Positions 59,473 to 64,000 of a stretch of 64,000 bases of DNA are shown here, in pieces (position 1 is the first letter of the stretch; each line of letters begins with the position of its first letter). The notes beneath the pieces are model-generated. The model saw nothing but the letters and a program-made list of their open reading frames with translations. It was not told the origin of the DNA and did no database searches. This stretch comes from Uloborus plumipes (lineage: Eukaryota; Arthropoda; Arachnida; Araneae; Uloboridae). The translations under genes and the position numbers were made by a program. The stretch spans positions 1-64,000 of the forward strand of contig JAXGGA010003059.1 of the NCBI GenBank assembly GCA_038373865.1, in the 5' to 3' direction.

Positions 59473-60502
59473 CTAATTTAGATTCATGTGTTCCGTAATC
59501 TTTTCATAAACGAAAAATTTTGGAATATCCTCTTTTAGGCACAGTCATGGGAGAGAAGCAAATTACTCTTCCGTTCTCAAAAACTATTTACACTAGAGAC
59601 ACGTCAAAGGTGTCCAATTTTTCAGAAATGATGTCTGCTGTTTAATAGGGATTAGCTTCATATTAAAATGCGTATCAACTTTAAAATGTTGAAACGTAAT
59701 CCCCTTTTTATTTCATATCTGTGATGAGCAGATATGAAATAAAACATTTGATATGATGATCATCATTCAACTTTGTACGTTAAACTTTATTTAGTTGTCT
59801 TGAATTCAGCATGCTTCGTTAGCAAGTCTTGAATTCACATTATATGTGTTACTTAATCATGATTGCGTAGAAGCTATTTTTAGAAACAATGAACCCAACG
59901 TGTTAGTTATTAACGCAGTTCGTGACTGCGAAAAAGATAATTTGATTTTTTTGAAGTTAAAGATAATTCATGCCAAGAGCCGGATGCTAAATATTGTGTG
60001 TTGGATGTTGTGTTTTTTAAATTTCTGCCAAACAGCTGAAACAAAATACATTATTGAAACAAAAATGACATTTTAAATGCAAGCAGATAAATTTTATTAA
60101 AACCTCATTGTAAAAGGAACCATGTGTTTCAAAAATTTTAAAGATGTTAACAGTAATAAAGCTCTAATATAACTTTTGCTGTATTTTAAAATGAATACTA
60201 AAAGAAGCTGAAAAAAATGATGTTTTAACAGCACTTTGCATTATTTTCTGAAATTTAGCCAGTACGAAGCCATTGACAGTAAACTCTTTTAAAACTACGT
60301 TCAAGAACTAAATGCAATCAACATTGAACTGAAATGCGGTTCCCCAAGAGATTGCAATCAATTCCATTATGCATTTTCCTTCATGTTAAATGAGATAATT
60401 TTGAATGCGATGGAGTCGAAAACTTTAAAAGTTTAATTTAATTTACATTTTGCGACACTTAATATACATCAGCGAATGCTCCAATTTTGTTAACAACCAA
60501 AC
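59473..60502. other. No gene seen
   Basis: AT-rich. The 76-residue frame at 59,846-60,076 has no recognisable motif. Confidence 0.5.
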
Positions 60503-60835
60503 AACAAATTGCATTATTTTAAGTTAAAAATCAACGTAAATAAAGCACAAATAAGGTAGAAAGTACAGCAAATAGCTATTTCAAGGCTACAATGGAGCCC
60601 CTTCATCAGTGCAAGAAGCTCAGCAAACAACATGAAAGCTGTAAAGAACAGTTCTCTTACAGCTTTCATGTTGTTTGCTGAGCTTCTTGCACTGATGAAG
60701 GGGCTCCATTGTAGCCTTGAAATAGCTATTTGCTGTACTTTCTACCTTATTTGTGCTTTATTTACGTTGATTTTTAACTTAAAATATAGTTCAGCACAAA
60801 GCCTATTTGATCATTTTTCATTTAACAAATTGCAT
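60503..60835. repeat. Near-perfect palindrome (130-bp arms) flanked by 13-bp direct repeats
   Basis: Bases 60,515-60,644 are mirrored at 60,657-60,786 essentially without change, around a 12-base loop that is itself partly self-complementary. AACAAATTGCATT occurs at 60,503-60,515, touching the left arm, and again at 60,823-60,835, 36 bases after the right arm. The direct repeats look like a target duplication around an insertion of about 307 bp. The 82-residue frame across the right arm (60,632-60,880) is probably incidental. Confidence 0.9.
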
Positions 60836-61379
60836 TGTTTCTCCTTTGCGTTGCTTTTCAGAACTCTTCTGTTGATTTAATGTTTCCTCTTTGGAGATTA
60901 CGATTGTTTCAGATCTAGTAAACTACTTCTTAGAAATCTCAGAGAGATCAATATTCGTACGAATTAAATTCTTGTGAAAGACTTTGCTGTTTTTGCTAAT
61001 GCTATGTTTAACATAATTATGAATTCTAGCAGACCCGAGAGAAGCCTTAGCGCTAGACAGCTGTAGTTCAAAAAATCGATTTATTTAAATGGTAAGTTTT
61101 CAAGAAACAGGCACTTAGTAATTTGCTATTTTTCGCTGGTTTAAAAGAAAATTAAATCACGCCTTAATTTTTTTATTTTAATGAAGTGTTACTTATGTAA
61201 CCAAAAAAGAGCCTGTAAGAAATGCTATTTATGCTAAAATAAACAATCTCTTTTCTGGCTTTAATGCAATAGAAAAACTGTGGTTTAACATCCTACAATG
61301 AGTTTAGGTAATATATTTTTGGAAATTTGAATAAAAATTAGCTTATGAAAAGAAGTCAATCAAAAGCGACAACACTATA
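60836..61379. other. No gene seen
   Basis: AT-rich with no recognisable frame, repeat or motif. Confidence 0.5.
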
Positions 61380-61381
61380 GC

Positions 61382-61441
61382 AAGATCGAACCTGCATTTG
61401 TCACGTTTCTAACGCAACGCGCTATCCAACCACGTCCCTGC
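61382..61441 (-). pseudogene. tRNA-like sequence (A and B boxes)
   Basis: On the minus strand, TGGTTGGATAGCG resembles an RNA polymerase III A box, GGTTCGATC a B box, and TTGCG-TTAGAAA-CGTGA would form an anticodon arm with a 7-base loop. The T stem is imperfect and no convincing acceptor stem is visible. It is probably a decayed tRNA or the head of a SINE rather than a working tRNA gene. Confidence 0.5.
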
Positions 61442-61569
61442 ATCAGTTTTTGGATACTATTCATTGAAGTTATGTAATTAAAAACAGGAAAAAAAACGTT
61501 TTTTCCAGTGCAAAAGCAGTTTTTAGACAGTTTTTAGTCAATATCAGGCTTTATAAGCTTTAAAATAAG

Positions 61570-61779
61570 TTTTGTTTTTTTTAAATACAGAAGCCATCAC
61601 CTTCGATATACACGAGGACTGTGTACTATGCGCCTTGCCACCTGACAAGCACAGGACAGATTTACGGCACAGAGAGCCGTAAATTTGTCCGTAATAACAT
61701 CCATGGGCAAGGCGGAACTCGAACCTGCGATTACTTGCTTACGAGGAGAATACTCAACCTCTAGGCCACCGTGGCCCCC
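61570..61779 (-). mobile_element. tRNA-derived SINE with target duplication
   Basis: On the minus strand it begins GGGGGCCACGG with an A box TGGCCTAGAGGTT (61,756-61,768) and a B box GGTTCGAGTTCC (61,714-61,725). The spacing fits a tRNA-derived polymerase III promoter. Downstream is a strong hairpin (GGACAAATTTACGGC against GCCGTAAATCTGTCC, 61,654-61,690), and the element ends in an A-rich tail at about 61,570-61,583. AAAATAAG flanks both sides (61,562-61,569 and 61,780-61,787) as an 8-bp duplication. Mobilisation would need a LINE reverse transcriptase supplied elsewhere. Confidence 0.85.
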
Positions 61780-62092
61780 AAAATAAGGATTAAATCATAG
61801 AGTTTGGTAAAGAAATGAAAGTTCTGACTTGGTAACAGAAAACAAGCGAAATAAATCTAATATATAAAATTCTCGTGTCACAGTTTTCGTTGCCATACTC
61901 CTCCGAAACGGCTTGACCGATTTTGATGAAATTTGTTGTGCTTATCCAGTATCTATGAGAATCGGCCAACATCTATTTTTCATCCCCCTAAATGTTAGGG
62001 GTAGTCCACTCCTAAATTTTTTTTTGTTCACACATAACATCTGATCTACTGAACTAAAACAATATGTGTTATCGTAAATCCTTATTTCAATG

Positions 62093-62166
62093 AGCGACCC
62101 GATGGTCAAGTGGTTAGGCGCGTCAGGTTGAAGTTCCTGATGGAATGAGATCGAATCCAGGTCCGC
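62093..62166 (+). pseudogene. tRNA-like sequence inside the Helitron
   Basis: A-box-like TGGTCAAGTGG (62,103-62,113) and B-box-like GATCGAATCC (62,149-62,158) are spaced as in a tRNA gene. TCAGG and CCTGA form a perfect 5-bp stem around an 8-base loop where the anticodon arm should be. The acceptor and T stems are poor. A CGAACAGCTGCATGG segment and a long T run follow, and the T run could act as a polymerase III terminator. It is also present in the second Helitron copy (63,704-63,777), so it is part of the element. Confidence 0.6.
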
Positions 62167-62814
62167 AAGGGTTTTTTCGAACAGCTGCATGGTTTTTTTT
62201 TTTTTTTTTTTTGAATGATTTTAATGATTGTAATGTCCTTATGCAGGTACATCCCCTCATGGGGATCTACCCCATATTTTTTTATAGTACAAAATGACAG
62301 TTTTGGTCGGATCTTTGTTAAAATTGGCAATGGGGTCCTTCGATGCTGTAGAATTGTCTTATGGACGTTTGCGCCATTTTTGGGGGCTTTGAATCGATTG
62401 TGGCAATAAATGGTTTTTGATTTGCGGCACTTATATTATTTTTTTCAAAAATTATATACACTATCAATTATATTATGTTAATTTTTGTACCTTTATAAAA
62501 TTCTGTATTTTATATCTTGCATTTACGTCAAATTCAAGGTAAAATTAAAAGTCAAAAATTCTGAAGAAGATAAATATATGTTAAAAATTAAAGTAACTAT
62601 TTTTGTGATTTTCATATTGGTTGTGACCAAAAAACATCATTACAAACAAATAAAATGTATCAAACACCATGAGTGTTGAGTTATTAGGCAAAATCTGCTG
62701 TATAAAGTTTTTTTTCACTGCTAGAGGGGGGGGGGGTATGAACGACCATTAAAGTGACACAAATTTTTTAAAAATAAAGGTGGGATCTCCAATTATCTTG
62801 CTTCGTAATTTGAG

Positions 62815-63177
62815 CTGTGCAACGGTACGCGATTAGTCATTCAAAAATTAATGAAAAACGTGATCGAAGCCAGGGTTTTAACTGGCAAGTTCAGAGGTGA
62901 AAATATACTCATACCACGGATTCCTATTATACCTACAGATGTGCCAATTCAATTCAAACGTATTCAGTTTCCGATTAGATTGGCATTTGCAATGACTATC
63001 AACAAATCTCAAGGTCAAACGATGTCTGTTTGTGGCATAGATTTGAGAAAACCATGTTTTTCACACGGACAATTATACGTGGCATGCGCTCGAGTGGGTA
63101 AACCATCCAGTTTGTTTGTGTTAGCTAAAGATGGACTAACAAAAAATATTGTTCACGCTATAGCATTAAGAGATTGA
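62815..63177 (+). pseudogene. Helitron helicase (Pif1-like), C-terminal fragment
   Basis: An open frame from about 62,815 reads LCNGTRLVIQKLMKNVIEA, then TGKFRGENILIPRI, then FPIRLAFAMTINKSQGQT (Pif1 helicase late motif region), then SHGQLYVACARVGKPSSLFV (motif VI region, with the Arg expected to contact ATP). It ends in a stop at 63,175-63,177. A frame break just upstream separates an LRNL remnant. In full Helitrons this is the end of a protein of more than 1,200 residues with an HUH Rep nuclease; the Walker A and Rep parts are absent here, so it is a non-functional relic. Confidence 0.93.
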
Positions 63178-63468
63178 TATTGTTTAATAGTGTTACTGTC
63201 GTTATTGTTTAATTAATGATATATAATTTTAAGGAATAAATTATAATAACTTAAAAATAATATTTGCCTTTTGTTATTTTTATATTCCCTCATCGTTCCC
63301 AGCGCTCCATGCTTATTTCACGCATATACCACATTCTTACATACATACAATATACACATTCTACCATACATACATACATACTTACAATAAGTAAGATATT
63401 TTTTGTCTACACTAGAAATTACTAGGAAATTATTTATATGGCAAAACAACGGTTGCCGGGTCAGCTAG

Positions 63469-64000
63469 TCTAATATATAAAATTCTCGTGTCACAGTTTT
63501 CGTTGCCATACTCCTCCGAAACGGCTTGACCGATTTTGATGAAATTTTTTGTGCTTATCCAGTATCTATGAGAATCGGCCAACATCTATTTTTCATCCCC
63601 CTAAATGTTAGGGGTAGTCCACCCATAATTTTTTTTTGTTCGCACATAACATCTGATCTACTGAACTAAAACAATATGTGTTATCGTAAATCCTTACTTT
63701 AATGAGCGACCCGATGGTCAAGTGGTTTTGCGCGTCAGGTTGACGTTCCTGATGGAATGAGATCGAATCCAAGCCCGCAAGGATTTTTTCGAACAGCTGC
63801 ATGGTTTTTTTTTTTTTTTTTTTTTGAATGATTTTAATGATTGTAATGTCCTTATGCAGGTACATACCTTCATGGGGATCTACCCCATATTTTTTTATAG
63901 TACAAAATGACAGTTTTGGTCGGATCTTTGTTAAAATTGGCAATGGGGTCTTTCGATGCTGTAGAATTTTCTTATGGACGTTTGCGCCAATTTTGGGGGC
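63469..64000 (+). mobile_element. Second Helitron, 5-prime part, abutting the first
   Basis: It begins TCTAATATATAAAATTCTCG exactly after the CTAG of the preceding Helitron and is nearly identical to 61,856-62,390, with scattered substitutions (for example TTAGGCGCG against TTTTGCGCG in the tRNA-like part). It runs off the window, so its 3-prime end and coding content are unknown. Confidence 0.92.
63704..63777 (+). pseudogene. tRNA-like sequence, second Helitron copy
   Basis: Counterpart of 62,093-62,166: A-box-like TGGTCAAGTGG at 63,714-63,724 and B-box-like GATCGAATCC at 63,761-63,770. The anticodon-arm loop differs by one base between the copies. The box sequences are conserved while nearby bases differ. 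Confidence 0.58.

Larger units (their letters stand above)
61856..63468 (+). mobile_element. Internally deleted Helitron with helicase remnant
   Basis: The 5-prime end is TCTAATATATAAAATTCTCG, preceded by A (61,855). The 3-prime end has a hairpin of GGCAA and TTGCC (63,440-63,457) and CTAG at 63,465-63,468, followed by T. The 5-prime end and the presence of Helitron helicase coding sequence confirm the assignment. Only the last part of the helicase gene remains, and the Rep domain and most helicase motifs are deleted. A tRNA-like segment lies near the 5-prime side. The next Helitron starts at the very next base. Confidence 0.93.

Noticed and set aside
61382..63777. Functional tRNA genes
   Set aside because: The A and B boxes are good, but acceptor and T stems are poor, and two copies are parts of mobile elements.

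Overview
This window is eukaryotic, AT-rich and full of transposable elements. I recognise no intact host gene, rRNA, CRISPR array or bacterial operon. Helitrons, hAT elements, a Tc1-like element, a CR1/jockey-like LINE, a tRNA-derived SINE and several foldback MITEs together suggest an invertebrate, perhaps an arthropod. That is inference, and I cannot name a species.

Layout. (a) 1-5.3 kb is clean sequence: one arm of an inverted duplication (1-3,653) holding a Tc1 derivative and a small MITE, then unique sequence and another MITE. (b) 5.3-37.07 kb is poor sequence. It contains GAGCG-type and CTATCTC-type filler tracts and a 4.6-kb stretch without a single C (12,644-17,250). From 18.5 kb it holds a degraded direct copy of the clean right-hand locus, which folds back near 29,250 into a degraded inverted copy. 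(c) 37,075-45,292 is the clean opposite arm. It carries a 4.7-kb hAT element, itself invaded by a Helitron, at a site that is empty in the left arm. (d) 45.4-64 kb is a clean mosaic of mobile elements: a gene-bearing TIR element with three sets of iterated motifs, Helitrons, a 2.2-kb TIR element containing a 660-bp palindrome, hAT elements and MITEs, nested foldbacks, a decayed LINE, a palindrome flanked by 13-bp repeats, a SINE, and two Helitrons joined head to tail.

My reading is that the two clean arms are two haplotypes, or diverged copies, of one locus. Each carries an insertion that the other lacks. They appear to be joined in opposite orientation through an unpolished fold-back read. 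The protein-coding remnants are all from transposons: the Tc1 transposase catalytic region, the hAT dimerisation domain, a Helitron helicase C-terminus, LINE reverse transcriptase, and an uncharacterised transposon-associated family with a DGIGG-type motif. All are broken or partial. The most interesting biology is that several unrelated-looking TIR elements share one plan: GGG ends, TA-type targets, and many internal copies of a private 10-20 bp motif.
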